From the NCBI RefSeq assembly GCF_003402235.1, contig NZ_QEWO01000006.1:1-64000 (forward strand): a DNA stretch of 64,000 nt, in the 5' to 3' direction. The notes beneath the pieces are model-generated. The model saw only the letters and a program-made list of their open reading frames with translations. It was not told the origin of the DNA and did not search any database. This document shows positions 38,085 through 49,470 of the stretch, one piece after another. The DNA is from Parahaliea mediterranea (GTDB lineage Bacteria > Pseudomonadota > Gammaproteobacteria > Pseudomonadales > Halieaceae). Position 1 is the stretch's first letter. Every line of letters starts with the position of its first letter. A program made the translations under genes and the position numbers.

Positions 38085-38601
38085 CCTGATCTGCGGTTGA
38101 AATCACCCGCCCCCGCCAGCGAAAGCCGGCCCGCCTGACCTGTTGCGAGCCCTGGTCGAAGGCCTCCCACAGGGCGGCGTAGCAGCGACCGTCCAGTGGG
38201 TGGGGCTCGGCGGGGGCCAGGTCCGCCAGGGGGCGCAGTACAAAGGCATTGCGCAGGATCTCCGGGCGCGGCAGGCGCACGCCGTCTACCACGCCCGTGG
38301 CGTCGCCGTAGGTGAGCAGGTCGATATCGAGCTGGCGCGGGGAGTAGCGGGTGGCGCCGGGCAGGCGGCCGTGTTCGGTTTCGATGCGCCGCAGGTCGCG
38401 GGCGAGTTCAGCCACGCTGGCACGGGTGTCGATGCCCACCACCATATTCAGGAAGGGCTGGCCGTCAAAGCCGATGGCCTCACAGTCATAAACCGGCGAC
38501 AAGCAAAGTTCGCCATACAGCGCAGCGAGGGCGTCCAGCCCCGCCGCCAGGTAGCGTTCGCGCTCGATGTTGGAGCCAAGGCCAAGGTAAACGCGGGGCA
38601 T
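38080..38601 (-). CDS. folK: 2-amino-4-hydroxy-6-hydroxymethyldihydropteridine pyrophosphokinase
   Basis: HPPK transfers pyrophosphate from ATP to 6-hydroxymethyldihydropterin in folate synthesis. The 173-residue protein shows VYLGLGSNIERERYL, SPVYDCEAIGFDGQPFLNMVVGI and the signature YSPRQLDIDLLTYGD followed by LPRPEILRNAFVLRPLADLAP. ATG 38601 overlaps the folB stop by one base; a frame open further upstream is inside folB. Its 3' end touches a short repeat array. Confidence 0.95.
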   Translation of the reverse strand: MPRVYLGLGSNIERERYLAAGLDALAALYGELCLSPVYDCEAIGFDGQPFLNMVVGIDTRASVAELARDLRRIETEHGRLPGATRYSPRQLDIDLLTYGDATGVVDGVRLPRPEILRNAFVLRPLADLAPAEPHPLDGRCYAALWEAFDQGSQQVRRAGFRWRGRVISTADQA

Positions 38602-38957
38602 CAGGGCCGCTCCCCGCGCTCGATCAGCACACCCACATCCCGCGCTGCGGCGACGGCGCCCGGCTTGCACAGGCGCAGGCGCAGCCAGGGCACACCGAAT
38701 TCAGAGCGCACCAGGGCGGCGATCTGCTCGGCGGCGGTTTCGATCAGCTGGAATTGCTGGGCCCCCATAAAGGAAGCGATACACGCCGACACAGCGGCGT
38801 AGTCCAGCGCGTGCTGCAGGTCGTCGCCAGCGGCGGCAGGGCGATTGTCCCAGGCCATGTCGAGATCCAGCAGCAGGGTTTGGCGCACGCCACGCTCCCA
38901 GTCGTAAACGCCGATGACGGTCTCCAGCGCCAGTTCCCGTATGAATACCGTATCCAT
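38601..38957 (-). CDS. folB: Dihydroneopterin aldolase
   Basis: FolB cleaves dihydroneopterin to the substrate of FolK. The 118-residue protein is the normal length and shows FIRELALETVIGVYDWERGV at the N terminus with the active-site Glu of ETVIG, LDLDMAWD, DYAAVSACIASF and LIETAAEQIA. The order tsaD-folB-folK with one-base overlaps makes a tightly coupled unit. Confidence 0.95.
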   Translation of the reverse strand: MDTVFIRELALETVIGVYDWERGVRQTLLLDLDMAWDNRPAAAGDDLQHALDYAAVSACIASFMGAQQFQLIETAAEQIAALVRSEFGVPWLRLRLCKPGAVAAARDVGVLIERGERP

Positions 38958-39997
38958 CAGCCAGCCGCCAGTGTAATGGGGGGCAGCTCTGCCATGGGCC
39001 AGCGCGGGCGCACGGCAATGCCTCCCTCGTCGCGCTGCCCGGCGGCCAGGCGCTGGGCGCCAGCGTAGGCGATCATCGCCCCGTTGTCGGTGCAGAACTC
39101 CGGGGCCGGGTAGAACACCCTGGCCCTATCTTTTTGCAGGGCCTGCGCCAGGCTGGCGCGCAGGTTGCGATTGGCGCTGACCCCGCCCGCCATCACCAGG
39201 GTTTTCAGGCCCTCCTGCTTGAGCGCCCGGCGACACTTGATCACCAGGGTCGCCACCACCGCCTCTTCGAAGGCGCGGGCGATGTCGCACTTGTCCTGCT
39301 CGCCAAGGCCACCGCTGGCCTGGCAATCGTTCACGGTATTAAGGGTATAGGTCTTCAGGCCGCTGAAGCTGAAATCCAGGCCCGGGCGATTGACCATCGG
39401 CCGCGGGAAGTCGAAGCGAGCCGCATCGCCCTGCTCCGCCAGCCTGGCAATGTGTGGGCCACCGGGATAGGGCAGGCCGAGCATCTTGGCGGCCTTGTCG
39501 AAGGCCTCGCCGGCGGCGTCGTCCAGCGATTCCCCCAGCAGCTTGTACTCGCCGATGCCATCCACCCGCACCAGTTGGGTGTGCCCGCCGGATACCAGCA
39601 GGGCCACAAAGGGGAAGTCCGGGCGCTCGGCCTCCAGCATGGGGGCCAGCAGGTGCCCCTCCATGTGGTGAACCCCCAGCGACGGCACCCCCCAGCCCCA
39701 GGCCAGCGCCCGGGCCAGGGTGGCACCCACCATCAGCGCACCCACCAGCCCGGGGCCGGCAGTATAGGCCACGGCATCAATATCCCCCGCCGAGCACCCG
39801 GCGCTGGCCATGACCTCTTCGATTAACGGCAAGGCCTTGCGGATGTGATCGCGGGAGGCCAGCTCCGGCACCACGCCGCCATACTCCACGTGGATGTCCA
39901 CCTGGCTGAACAGGGCGTGGGCCAGCAGGCCACGCCCGGTGTGGTAAAGGGCCACGCCGGTTTCGTCGCAGGAGGTTTCAAGGCCGAGAATGAGCAT
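38957..39997 (-). CDS. tsaD: tRNA N6-threonylcarbamoyladenosine transferase TsaD
   Basis: TsaD, with TsaB and TsaE, moves threonylcarbamoyl to A37 of ANN-decoding tRNAs. The 346-residue ASKHA protein has [15 protein letters not shown] at the start, the metal histidines in [19 protein letters not shown], and [10 protein letters not shown] in the second half. It is divergent from rpsU, as in most gammaproteobacteria, with about 200 bp of shared upstream DNA. Confidence 0.97.
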   Translation of the reverse strand: MLILGLETSCDETGVALYHTGRGLLAHALFSQVDIHVEYGGVVPELASRDHIRKALPLIEEVMASAGCSAGDIDAVAYTAGPGLVGALMVGATLARALAWGWGVPSLGVHHMEGHLLAPMLEAERPDFPFVALLVSGGHTQLVRVDGIGEYKLLGESLDDAAGEAFDKAAKMLGLPYPGGPHIARLAEQGDAARFDFPRPMVNRPGLDFSFSGLKTYTLNTVNDCQASGGLGEQDKCDIARAFEEAVVATLVIKCRRALKQEGLKTLVMAGGVSANRNLRASLAQALQKDRARVFYPAPEFCTDNGAMIAYAGAQRLAAGQRDEGGIAVRPRWPMAELPPITLAAG

Positions 39998-40097
39998 AAA
40001 AGGTCGCTTGCTGGGTCTGGCTGCGAATGATACGGGGTTGGGCAGTGGGAGTCATTGCCGGCTTGCGCCGGGGACGAATAACGAGGCGAATAACGCT

Positions 40098-40126
40098 TTG
40101 CAAAACCCACACTGTGGGTATAGAAT
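40098..40126 (+). promoter_or_regulatory. Sigma-70 promoter of rpsU with a palindrome in the spacer
   Basis: TTGCAA (40098-40103) and TAGAAT (40121-40126) are 17 bp apart, about 70 bp before the rpsU ATG. The spacer contains CCCACACTGTGGG (40106-40118), a 13-bp palindrome that would be on one face of bound polymerase and could bind a repressor. Confidence 0.65.
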
Positions 40127-40197
40127 GCGCGCCCTTTCAGGCGTTGTCTGCTCATTTTGCAGGCAAACACAAACTATTGGATACAGGTGAAGACTTA

Positions 40198-40413
40198 ATG
40201 CCTCACGTTAAGGTCAAAGAGAACGAGCCGTTTGATGTCGCCCTGCGCCGCTTCAAGCGCTCCTGCGAAAAAGCTGGCGTACTGGCCGAAGTACGCAAGC
40301 GCGAGCACTACGAAAAGCCCACCACGGTACGCAAGCGCGCCGCCGCTGCCGCCGTCAAGCGTCACCTGAAAAAGCTGTCCCGGGAAAACCGCAAGCGCGT
40401 CCGCCTGTACTGA
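40198..40413 (+). CDS. rpsU: 30S ribosomal protein bS21
   Basis: The 71-residue basic protein starts [20 protein letters not shown] and ends [10 protein letters not shown], the bS21 hallmark. It helps initiate translation on the small subunit. It is the first gene of the macromolecular-synthesis group rpsU-yqeY-dnaG-rpoD. The ATG at 40198 gives the standard length; the frame is open further upstream but that part is promoter DNA. Confidence 0.98.
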   Translation: MPHVKVKENEPFDVALRRFKRSCEKAGVLAEVRKREHYEKPTTVRKRAAAAAVKRHLKKLSRENRKRVRLY

Positions 40414-40446
40414 TCTGCCACCCCGGCAGGGCAGGCACCTTCCCCA

Positions 40447-40905
40447 ATGAGTGACACCACCCTCGTTGCATCCGTCAAGGCGGCCATGAAGGCCGCCATG
40501 AAAGCGCGGGACAAGGAGCGGCTGGGCACCATCCGGCTGATTCAGGCCGAATTCAAGCGCATCGAAGTGGACGAGCGTGTCGAAGTTGACGACGCTCGCG
40601 CGCTGGCCGTGCTCGACAAAATGGTCAAGCAGCGCCGGGACTCCGCCACCCAGTACCACGACGCCGGCCGCAGTGAACTGGCCGAGCAGGAAGAGCGCGA
40701 AATCGCCGTGCTGCAGGAATTCCTGCCGGCACAGCTGTCCGAGGCGGACATCATCGAGTTGGTGGACGCCGCCATCGCCGCCGCAGGCGCCAGTGGCATG
40801 CAGGCCATGGGCGCCGTCATGGGCCAGGTCAAACCGCAGGTTCAGGGCCGCGCCGACATGGGCGAAGTGAGCAAGATCGTCAAGGCCCGGCTCGCCGCAG
40901 GCTGA
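40447..40905 (+). CDS. yqeY: GatB/YqeY-domain protein
   Basis: The 152-residue protein has the YqeY fold, with TIRLIQAEFKRIEVDERVEV, a coiled RDSATQYHDAGRSELAEQEEREIAVLQEFLP and ASGMQAMGAVMGQVKP near the end. The domain resembles the tail of the GatB amidotransferase subunit; its stand-alone role is not settled. Its place between rpsU and dnaG is typical. Confidence 0.93.
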   Translation: MSDTTLVASVKAAMKAAMKARDKERLGTIRLIQAEFKRIEVDERVEVDDARALAVLDKMVKQRRDSATQYHDAGRSELAEQEEREIAVLQEFLPAQLSEADIIELVDAAIAAAGASGMQAMGAVMGQVKPQVQGRADMGEVSKIVKARLAAG

Positions 40906-40966
40906 CCTGATTCCCCCGGCGTGGTTCAATAGCCCGCCAGACCCCACACAGTACACCTGACACCGA

Positions 40967-42832
40967 ATGGCCGGACGGATACCGCAATCCTTTCTCGACG
41001 AGCTGCTGGATCGGCTGGATATCGTCGAGGTGGTGGACCGCCGCGTCAAACTGAAAAAGTCGGGCAAGAACTACACCGCCCGCTGCCCCTTCCACGAAGA
41101 AAAAACGCCTTCTTTCAGCGTCAATCCCGACAAGCAGTTCTATTACTGCTTTGGCTGCGGCGCCGGCGGCAACGCCATCGGCTTCGTGATGGATTACGAA
41201 AACGTCGACTTTCCGGCGGCGGTGGATACCCTGGCCGGCAGCCTCGGCCTGGATGTACCGCGGGAGCAGACTGGCGGCGCGGCGGCGGCAGAACAGAGCA
41301 GAGAGCAGAGCAACAAGCCCCTCTATGCCCTGATGGAAGACATCGCCCGCTTCTACCAGCAGCAGCTGCGCCAACACCCCGAGGCCCAGCGGGCAGTGGA
41401 CTACCTGAAGGGCCGCGGCCTGACCGGCCAGATTGCCAAGCAGTTCGACCTCGGCTTTGCCCCGCCCGGCTGGGACAACCTGCTGAAACGCTTTGCCACC
41501 AGTGACGCCCAGCGCAAGCTGTTGATGGACGCCGGCATGCTGGTGCAAAACGACGCCGGGCGCACCTACGACCGCTTTCGTGACCGGGTAGTGTTCCCCA
41601 TCCGCGACCAGCGCGGGCGCGTTATCGCCTTTGGCGGGCGGGTGCTGGGCGACGACAAGCCCAAGTACCTGAACTCCCCGGAAACCGCCATCTTCCAAAA
41701 GGGCCGGGAGCTGTACGGCCTGTACCAGGCGCGCCAAGCCAATCGCAAACTGGAGCGCATCCTGGTGGTGGAGGGCTATATGGACGTGATTGCCCTGGCC
41801 CAGCACGGCATCAGCAATGCCACCGCCACCCTGGGCACCGCCACCAGCAAAACCCACCTGGAACGCATCTTCCGCCTGAGCCCGGAGGTGCTGTTCTGCT
41901 TTGACGGCGACGAGGCGGGGCGCAAAGCCGCCTTCCGCGCCCTGGAATCGGCCCTGCCCACCCTGGAGGACGGCCGCCAGGCGCGCTTCCTGTTCCTGCC
42001 GGAAGGCGAAGACCCGGACACCGCCGTGCGCAGCCAGGGCAGCGACGGCTTTGAAGCCCTGCTCACCCAGGCCAGGCCGCTGGAAACTTTCCTGTTCGAG
42101 GCGCTGTCTGAGGGCATAGATACCGACAGCCTGGATGGCCGCGCGCGGCTCAGCAAGGCGGTGCTGCCCTACATTCGCCAGCTGCCGGAGGGCGTCTACC
42201 GCCAGCTCATGTTCCAGGAGCTGGCGCGGCGCACCGGCCTGGAATTGCAGAGCCTGATGCAGCTTGAGGTGCCGCCGCCCCAGAGCGCCGAGGCCCCGAC
42301 ACCGGCCGGCAACCCGGCGCCGCTGCACGCTGCGCACGCCGAAGACACCGCGCCGCGCCAGCGCAGCCCGCAGAAACCACTGCCCAAGGGCTATTCCAAC
42401 CTGGCCCAGGCGGCGCTGGCCCTGCTGCTGCACAAGCCGCAGGTGGCGCGCCTGGGCAGCATTGATGCGCTGGCCGCACTGGACGGCGATGACATCGATC
42501 TGCTGCGCGAGATGCTCACCCTGCTGCAGCGCCGGCCGGAGTCGTCCACCGCCATGCTGCTGGGGCACTGGTACGGCACCGCGCAGGGCGAACTGCTGAA
42601 CCGTCTTGCCGGCCAGGAGCGGCTGATTCCGACCGAGGGCATAGAGCAGCAGTTTGCCGACACCCTGGCGGAACTGGCGTTATTACCGCGCAAATCCGCC
42701 CTGGCGGCGCAGGTCGACAAACTAAAACTCACCAACTACGCTCAAATGAGCGCAGAGGAGAAACAGCAGCTGAGAGAGCTGCTAAAAGAAAAGCAGAAAC
42801 TCGACGCTGAGCGGGGCAAGCGTGGACGCTGA
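40967..42832 (+). CDS. dnaG: DNA primase
   Basis: DnaG lays RNA primers at the replication fork. The 621-residue protein has the CHC2-type zinc finger with C40, H43, C61 and C64 (ARCPFHEEKTPSF, YYCFGCGAGG). It also has the core with VFPIRDQRGRVIAFGGR, the TOPRIM motifs LVVEGYMDVIAL and CFDGDEAGRKA, and a C-terminal helicase-binding region after a proline-rich linker (about 430-470). All domains are present. Confidence 0.97.
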   Translation: MAGRIPQSFLDELLDRLDIVEVVDRRVKLKKSGKNYTARCPFHEEKTPSFSVNPDKQFYYCFGCGAGGNAIGFVMDYENVDFPAAVDTLAGSLGLDVPREQTGGAAAAEQSREQSNKPLYALMEDIARFYQQQLRQHPEAQRAVDYLKGRGLTGQIAKQFDLGFAPPGWDNLLKRFATSDAQRKLLMDAGMLVQNDAGRTYDRFRDRVVFPIRDQRGRVIAFGGRVLGDDKPKYLNSPETAIFQKGRELYGLYQARQANRKLERILVVEGYMDVIALAQHGISNATATLGTATSKTHLERIFRLSPEVLFCFDGDEAGRKAAFRALESALPTLEDGRQARFLFLPEGEDPDTAVRSQGSDGFEALLTQARPLETFLFEALSEGIDTDSLDGRARLSKAVLPYIRQLPEGVYRQLMFQELARRTGLELQSLMQLEVPPPQSAEAPTPAGNPAPLHAAHAEDTAPRQRSPQKPLPKGYSNLAQAALALLLHKPQVARLGSIDALAALDGDDIDLLREMLTLLQRRPESSTAMLLGHWYGTAQGELLNRLAGQERLIPTEGIEQQFADTLAELALLPRKSALAAQVDKLKLTNYAQMSAEEKQQLRELLKEKQKLDAERGKRGR

Positions 42833-43078
42833 CGGCAACCAGCGGCAACAGCCGCAACCTTGCAATGACGGGATTTGCCCCCATCATCAGTGGGCCCGCT
42901 CCCGCTATCGCCGGGTCACAGGGCCGGCACAGGGCTCGCCAACGCGAAAATGCCATGGAAATGACGCCATCGGTGGCATATCGGCAGCAAAAAGCCTGAA
43001 ATTACCCGTTCCCGCGGTGGTTATACCGGCGCCCCATCCGCTACAATACGCGGCTACATTTTTTTTACGTTTATAGGT

Positions 43079-44893
<1,815 letters not shown>

Positions 44894-44916
44894 GCCAGCG
44901 CACTGCTGCTCCAACC

Positions 44917-44941
44917 AAGGCCCGCCACGTGCGGGCCTTTT
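44917..44941 (+). terminator. Rho-independent terminator after rpoD
   Basis: AAGGCCCGC (44917-44925) and GCGGGCCTT (44931-44939) pair around CACGT and are followed by a T-run (TTTT). It lies 24 bp after the rpoD stop and is the clearest terminator in the window; it closes the rpsU-rpoD group. Confidence 0.9.
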
Positions 44942-44975
44942 GCTATATTCAACACAACAATAACAGGATGGCTAC

Positions 44976-46055
44976 ATGAGCAAACGTGTATTGGTATGGG
45001 GCAGCGGCAACGTCGGGCGCCCGGCAATCAGGGCGGTTGCCGCCCACCGCGACCTGGAACTGGCGGGCCTGGTGGTGTCCAACCCGGCCAAAATCGGGCG
45101 CGACGCGGGGGAGATTGCCGGCATCCACGCCCTGGGCGTAAAAGCGCGCGATGACTGGCAGAACGCAATCCGCGACAACATCGACTGCGTGGTTTACGCC
45201 GCCAACGCGGACACCCGGGGCGAAGAAGCCTTCATGGAGTTGCTTGGCGTACTGGGGGCCGGCGTCAATGTCGTCTCCACCGCCTTCTACCCCCTGCTGT
45301 ACCCCAGCGGCCAGAGCAGCATTCCCGCGGCGGTACAGGCCGTTGAAGCCGCCTGTCGTCAGGGCAACAGCTCGGTGTTTGTGTCGGGCATTGACCCGGG
45401 TTGGGCCATGGACATACTCCCTGTGCTGCTCAGCGGCGCGGTGTCCGACATTGCGGAAATCCGCATGCAGGAAATCTTCAACTACGGCCTGTACGACCAG
45501 CCCGAAATTGTGCGCAACGTGATCGGCTTTGGCCGCCCGATGGCTGAAGTGCCGCAGATGCTGGAAGACAGTGCCATGCGCCGGGTGTGGGGCCCCATGG
45601 TGGAACTGGTGGCGGCGGCACTGGACTACCCCCTGGACGCCATCGAGACCGCCGTGGAGCGGCTGCCGCTGGACAAGGACGTGGACGTTCCCGGCATGGG
45701 CCTTTTCGAGCGCGGCACCCAGGGCGCCTTCCGCTTTGAGGTACGCGGCATGCGCGCCGGCAAGGCACGCATTGTTGTCGAGCACATCACCCGCATTGAC
45801 GACGACTGCGCGCCCCACTGGCCCTACCCCGCCGAGGGGCGCGGCTGCCACCAGACCATTATCCGCGGCAACCCCGAGCTGGTGGTCAGCACCCACGGCC
45901 ACGACCCGGTAGAGCCGGGCCCCGCTGGGGGCGGCAACTGTTCAGCGGCCAACCGGATTGTGAACGCCATCCCCGCTGTGTGCGCAGCGCCGCCCGGCGC
46001 CCTCAGCCCGCTGGACCTGCCGGCCATTCACGGCGGCGCGCAGATGCGCGTTTGA
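44976..46055 (+). CDS. DapB-like NAD(P)-dependent dehydrogenase (2,4-diaminopentanoate dehydrogenase-like)
   Basis: The 359-residue protein has an N-terminal Rossmann motif VWGSGNVGRPAIRAV (about 7-21), CVVYAAN and VNVVSTAFYPLLYP. The C-terminal half with GWAMDILPVLLSG and CHQTIIRGNPELVV places it among the dihydrodipicolinate-reductase-related dehydrogenases used on diaminopentanoate and on unknown substrates in marine bacteria and mycobacteria. It is not the housekeeping DapB, being about 90 residues longer. It stands alone after the rpoD terminator; the substrate is unknown. Confidence 0.8.
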   Translation: MSKRVLVWGSGNVGRPAIRAVAAHRDLELAGLVVSNPAKIGRDAGEIAGIHALGVKARDDWQNAIRDNIDCVVYAANADTRGEEAFMELLGVLGAGVNVVSTAFYPLLYPSGQSSIPAAVQAVEAACRQGNSSVFVSGIDPGWAMDILPVLLSGAVSDIAEIRMQEIFNYGLYDQPEIVRNVIGFGRPMAEVPQMLEDSAMRRVWGPMVELVAAALDYPLDAIETAVERLPLDKDVDVPGMGLFERGTQGAFRFEVRGMRAGKARIVVEHITRIDDDCAPHWPYPAEGRGCHQTIIRGNPELVVSTHGHDPVEPGPAGGGNCSAANRIVNAIPAVCAAPPGALSPLDLPAIHGGAQMRV

Positions 46056-46064
46056 GCCGCCCGC

Positions 46065-46679
46065 TCAGAGCGGCTGCAACACCAACAGGGTTACCAGGGT
46101 GGCGGCACCCGCCGCCACGCCCAGGCGCTTACAACGCCTGAACAGGGGCTCGCCCTGCCCGAAGTGCCCGATCATGGCGTCCATGGGCGCTTCCCCCCGG
46201 CGGATGCGCCCGCTCACCGGCAGCTCCAGAAACAGCACGAAGACCAGGCTACCCACCATGCTCGCCAGCAGGGCGGCCCGGCCCGGGCTCACTATCGGCA
46301 GGCTGTACAGCGTGAACACAATGATCAGCACATTGCCCAAGGGCCCGCCCGCCGAGAGCGCCAGCGCCTGCCGCGCCGTGCTGCCCGCGTAGTCAAAATC
46401 GAAAAACAGCGGCGCGGGCTGCACCTTGATCGTTGTTGTGGCACCGGCCAGGCGAGCGCCAAGGAAGTGCCCCCACTCATGACATATATGGCTCATGAAA
46501 AAGCCCGCGAGCAGCCCCGCCAGCACGGCGAGCACCGTGGCCGCCCCCGCCCCGGTTGCGAGCGCCCAGCCATCCAGGCTGATAAACACCCCGGCCGAGG
46601 CGAGAAAGGCAGACAGGTGCGCCAATGCCTGCGTTCGCAGTTTGCCCGGGGCGTCTGTGGCGGCATTGTCGTTACTCAC
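46065..46679 (-). CDS. M50-like integral-membrane metalloprotease
   Basis: The roughly 204-residue protein has 4-5 predicted helices. HEWGH (67-71) in a hydrophobic segment fits the zinc motif HExxH of site-2-type proteases, and SAGGPLGNVLIIVF resembles the GPxxN region of M50 proteins. A conventional NPDG motif is not seen, so activity is uncertain. I take GTG 46679 as start: a GAGG lies 6 bp ahead and it is 8 bp after the TonB-receptor stop; a TTG at 46691 overlapping that stop is an alternative. It may process a regulator or the receptor next to it, which is inference. Confidence 0.65.
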   Translation of the reverse strand: MSNDNAATDAPGKLRTQALAHLSAFLASAGVFISLDGWALATGAGAATVLAVLAGLLAGFFMSHICHEWGHFLGARLAGATTTIKVQPAPLFFDFDYAGSTARQALALSAGGPLGNVLIIVFTLYSLPIVSPGRAALLASMVGSLVFVLFLELPVSGRIRRGEAPMDAMIGHFGQGEPLFRRCKRLGVAAGAATLVTLLVLQPL

Positions 46680-46687
46680 GGGCCACC

Positions 46688-49282
46688 TCAAAAGTTATAG
46701 CGCAACTCCAGCCCGTACATGCGCGGCGGCGCGGTGGTGGTCTGGAAGGCACCGGTGGTATCGCCCACGGCGGCGGCACCAAAGTAATACAGCTCATCGG
46801 TCAGGTTGGTGGCATACAGGGCACCTTCCAGGCGGCCGGACTGCGAGCGCCAGCCCAGGCGGGCATTCAGCAAACCGTAGTCATCAAAGGTGGATTGATC
46901 GAGGTTCTGCCCGGCGCCGGCATCCAGCCCCATGAAGATCTCATCCACATAGCTGTAGTCCAGCCGCGGCACAAAGGTCCCCCAGGATGTATCCCAGGTG
47001 TACTGCAGCGCCAGGCTGTACGTCAGCTTGGGCACCTCGGCAAAGGGCTCCGCCGAACGGTCGGTGACCGGTAGCGGCTGCTGGGCAAACAGCGCCCGGG
47101 AGCTGAATTGCGGCTCTTCAAAGTCCAGGTAGTCGTAATCGTTGTAGCTGCCCGTTGCCACCAGCAGCAGGTTGTCGGTGGGCAGCCAGGACAGCTCCAG
47201 CTCGCCGCCGGTAATGCGGGTGCTGGATGCGTTGGTCAGCACCACCCGGGGCGAGCCGCCGCTGTCCAGCAGCACCTGGCGCAGTTGCATCTCGTCAAAG
47301 TCGGTACGGAACACGGCGCCGTTCAGGCGCATGCTGGAACCGAGAAAATCGATTTTGAAACCCAGCTCGTAGTTGGCCACGGTTTCTGGCTGCACAGTGG
47401 CCAGGCCGTCCACCCCCACCGGCTCAAAGGTGCCCGACTTGAAGCCCTCGGCATAGCCCAGGTACACCATGGCCGATTGCAAACCCGCCGCATCCAGCAG
47501 TGCCTCCGGCAGCTGGTAGGCAAGGCTGAGCATGGGCGTGACTTCTTCCCAGGTTTCATCGGCCTGTTGCTCCACTGCCGGCAGCAGCGGGTAGATCTGC
47601 TGGCCGTCTGCATCCAAGGGGAAGGCGTTGTTAATGGCGCTGAAGATATCCGCCGCCAGCAGCGCATCCAGATCCGTCACAATCCCCACGCCGGCGGCCG
47701 GCAGGGGAATAATGCCCGGCGCACCGGCAATGGCGGCAAAGGCGGTTTCGCGGAAGGCCGCCTCGTCCAGCAGCAGCTGCGACACGGACTGCTCGCGCTG
47801 CTCGCTGGTCCAGCGCAGGCCGGCCGTCAATTCCAGGTTGTCGGTGAGGGCGTAGCTGCCCTGGAAGAAGGCTGCATAGGTGGTGTTTTCCAGCTCGTAG
47901 GTTTGCAGCTCGGCGGTGGGCGAGTTGATCAGCATGATGGGCATGGGCGCAAATAGCAGCGAGCCGGTGGACCAGCTCACCGACCCGTCGGTGCCGTCGT
48001 CGATATTCTCCTTCATGGCGAACAGGCCGAAGGTGTAATCCAGGCGGTCATCAAAGGCGCTGCCGATCAGCTGCAGCTCCTGCGAGACATGGTCGCGATC
48101 ACTGGGGCTGCCACCGGGGCGATAGCGGGTTGAGAAGGGCAGCTCGGTCACGTCGTTGTCGGGGTTGCCGAAGTTGCCGGACTTTTCCTGTTCGCCATAG
48201 CCGGTGATGCTTTTCAGGCTGAGGCTGTCGTTGATTTCCCACTCGACGGTCAGGCCCAGCAGCAGGTTGTCGAGATTGTATTCAATGCGCTGGTCGGTGG
48301 TGGTGCGGTAGTCGTCCTGCAGCGCCTGGGAGCGGCGGCAGGCGGCCTCGAAGGTGGGGCTTTGGGCGCTGAAGCCGGGCATGACCGGTGTGTCGTTGTC
48401 GTTGTAGGCATCCACCGGCACGCGATCGCCCGGCAATATGCGGTTGCCGAACAGCGAATCCTCGCCGTTGAAGCTGCTGCCCTGCAGCCAGCGGCAATTG
48501 GTGGTCGGCTGGATTTCCGCGGTTTCGCCGTAGTAGGCCAGCCCGTCCACACTCACCGCATCCCCCGGCAGCCAGCGCAGCTGCAGGGCGGCGGATTGGC
48601 GATCTTCCGACGCCGCCTGCTGGCCGGTCACTATGTTGCGCTGGTAGCCGTCTCTGCGCACCGAGCCCACGGTGACCTTGGACAGCAGCGTTTCGTCAAT
48701 CAGGGGGATATTGGCGGTGGCCTTCACGTCCTGCCGGTCATAGTTGCCCACGCGCACATCCACAAACCCGCCGAACTCGGTATCCGGCGCCTGGGTGGTG
48801 ACCACCACCGCCCCCGCCGTGGTGTTTTTGCCAAACAGCGTACCCTGGGGGCCGCGCAGTACCTGGATGCTCTGGACGTCGATCAGATCCAGCAGCTGGC
48901 CGTCTTTGCGGGGGATGTAGAGGCCGTCCACGTACACGCCTACCGGCGCATCGATGCGCGAGCCATCGTCACGCTGGCCAATGCCGCGAATCCAGATCTG
49001 GGCAGCACTGGACTGATCAATCTGCACCCCCGGTGTCTGATAGCCGAGGTCCTTGAGGTTCACAATCCCGGCGTCTCGCAACTGGTTGCCGGTAAAGGCT
49101 GTGACGGATACCGGCACGTCCTGCATCGCCTCCTGGCGCTTGCGGGCGGTTACGATGACCTCTTCAAGCACCTGGGCCTGCACGCCGGCGGCGGGCACCA
49201 GCAGCGCGCCGCCAATGGCAAGCGACAGCACATTGAGGCCCACGGCCGGGCGCATCCAGGGTCTGGCTTGGCGTTTCAACAT
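46688..49282 (-). CDS. TonB-dependent outer membrane receptor
   Basis: The 864-residue protein has a signal peptide (ending GVQAQ), a TonB-box-like EEVIVTARK, a plug domain with DVPVSVTAFTGNQL and VYVDGLYIPRK then VLRGPQGTLFGKNTTAGAV, and a 22-strand barrel ending MYGLELRYNF. The type is common in marine and aromatic-degrading proteobacteria for uptake of large nutrients other than siderophores; the ligand cannot be told. ATG 49282 is preferred because AGAAGG lies 8 bp upstream and a signal peptide follows directly; a frame 36 codons longer lacks both. Next to it is the M50-like gene. Confidence 0.93.
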   Translation of the reverse strand: MLKRQARPWMRPAVGLNVLSLAIGGALLVPAAGVQAQVLEEVIVTARKRQEAMQDVPVSVTAFTGNQLRDAGIVNLKDLGYQTPGVQIDQSSAAQIWIRGIGQRDDGSRIDAPVGVYVDGLYIPRKDGQLLDLIDVQSIQVLRGPQGTLFGKNTTAGAVVVTTQAPDTEFGGFVDVRVGNYDRQDVKATANIPLIDETLLSKVTVGSVRRDGYQRNIVTGQQAASEDRQSAALQLRWLPGDAVSVDGLAYYGETAEIQPTTNCRWLQGSSFNGEDSLFGNRILPGDRVPVDAYNDNDTPVMPGFSAQSPTFEAACRRSQALQDDYRTTTDQRIEYNLDNLLLGLTVEWEINDSLSLKSITGYGEQEKSGNFGNPDNDVTELPFSTRYRPGGSPSDRDHVSQELQLIGSAFDDRLDYTFGLFAMKENIDDGTDGSVSWSTGSLLFAPMPIMLINSPTAELQTYELENTTYAAFFQGSYALTDNLELTAGLRWTSEQREQSVSQLLLDEAAFRETAFAAIAGAPGIIPLPAAGVGIVTDLDALLAADIFSAINNAFPLDADGQQIYPLLPAVEQQADETWEEVTPMLSLAYQLPEALLDAAGLQSAMVYLGYAEGFKSGTFEPVGVDGLATVQPETVANYELGFKIDFLGSSMRLNGAVFRTDFDEMQLRQVLLDSGGSPRVVLTNASSTRITGGELELSWLPTDNLLLVATGSYNDYDYLDFEEPQFSSRALFAQQPLPVTDRSAEPFAEVPKLTYSLALQYTWDTSWGTFVPRLDYSYVDEIFMGLDAGAGQNLDQSTFDDYGLLNARLGWRSQSGRLEGALYATNLTDELYYFGAAAVGDTTGAFQTTTAPPRMYGLELRYNF

Positions 49283-49415
49283 CACATCACCTTCTCGCTT
49301 ATTGTTATATCGCTGGGGGTCTGTCGATGGAGCACTGAAGCCAGTGTACCCAGCTGCCTGAAGGTGACTATGGCCAAACCGGCCACCCAAACGGGCACAA
49401 TGTCAGGGGGGCGGC

Positions 49416-49435
49416 CAGCTGGGGGCGCCCAGCTG
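49416..49435. repeat. Perfect inverted repeat between the BCCT and TonB-receptor genes
   Basis: CAGCTGGG and CCCAGCTG (8 bp each) flank GGCG. It lies just after the end of the BCCT gene on the minus strand and could fold into a strong hairpin, but no T-run follows. It may be a Rho-assisted 3' end or a binding site upstream of the receptor gene. Confidence 0.5.
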
Positions 49436-49470
49436 CTGGCGGCCAGCGGGGGCGGTTTTGGGGGTGGCGC

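Noticed and set aside
40880-42568. 562-codon open frame opposite dnaG
   Set aside because: Shadow frame; dnaG signatures are complete on the plus strand.
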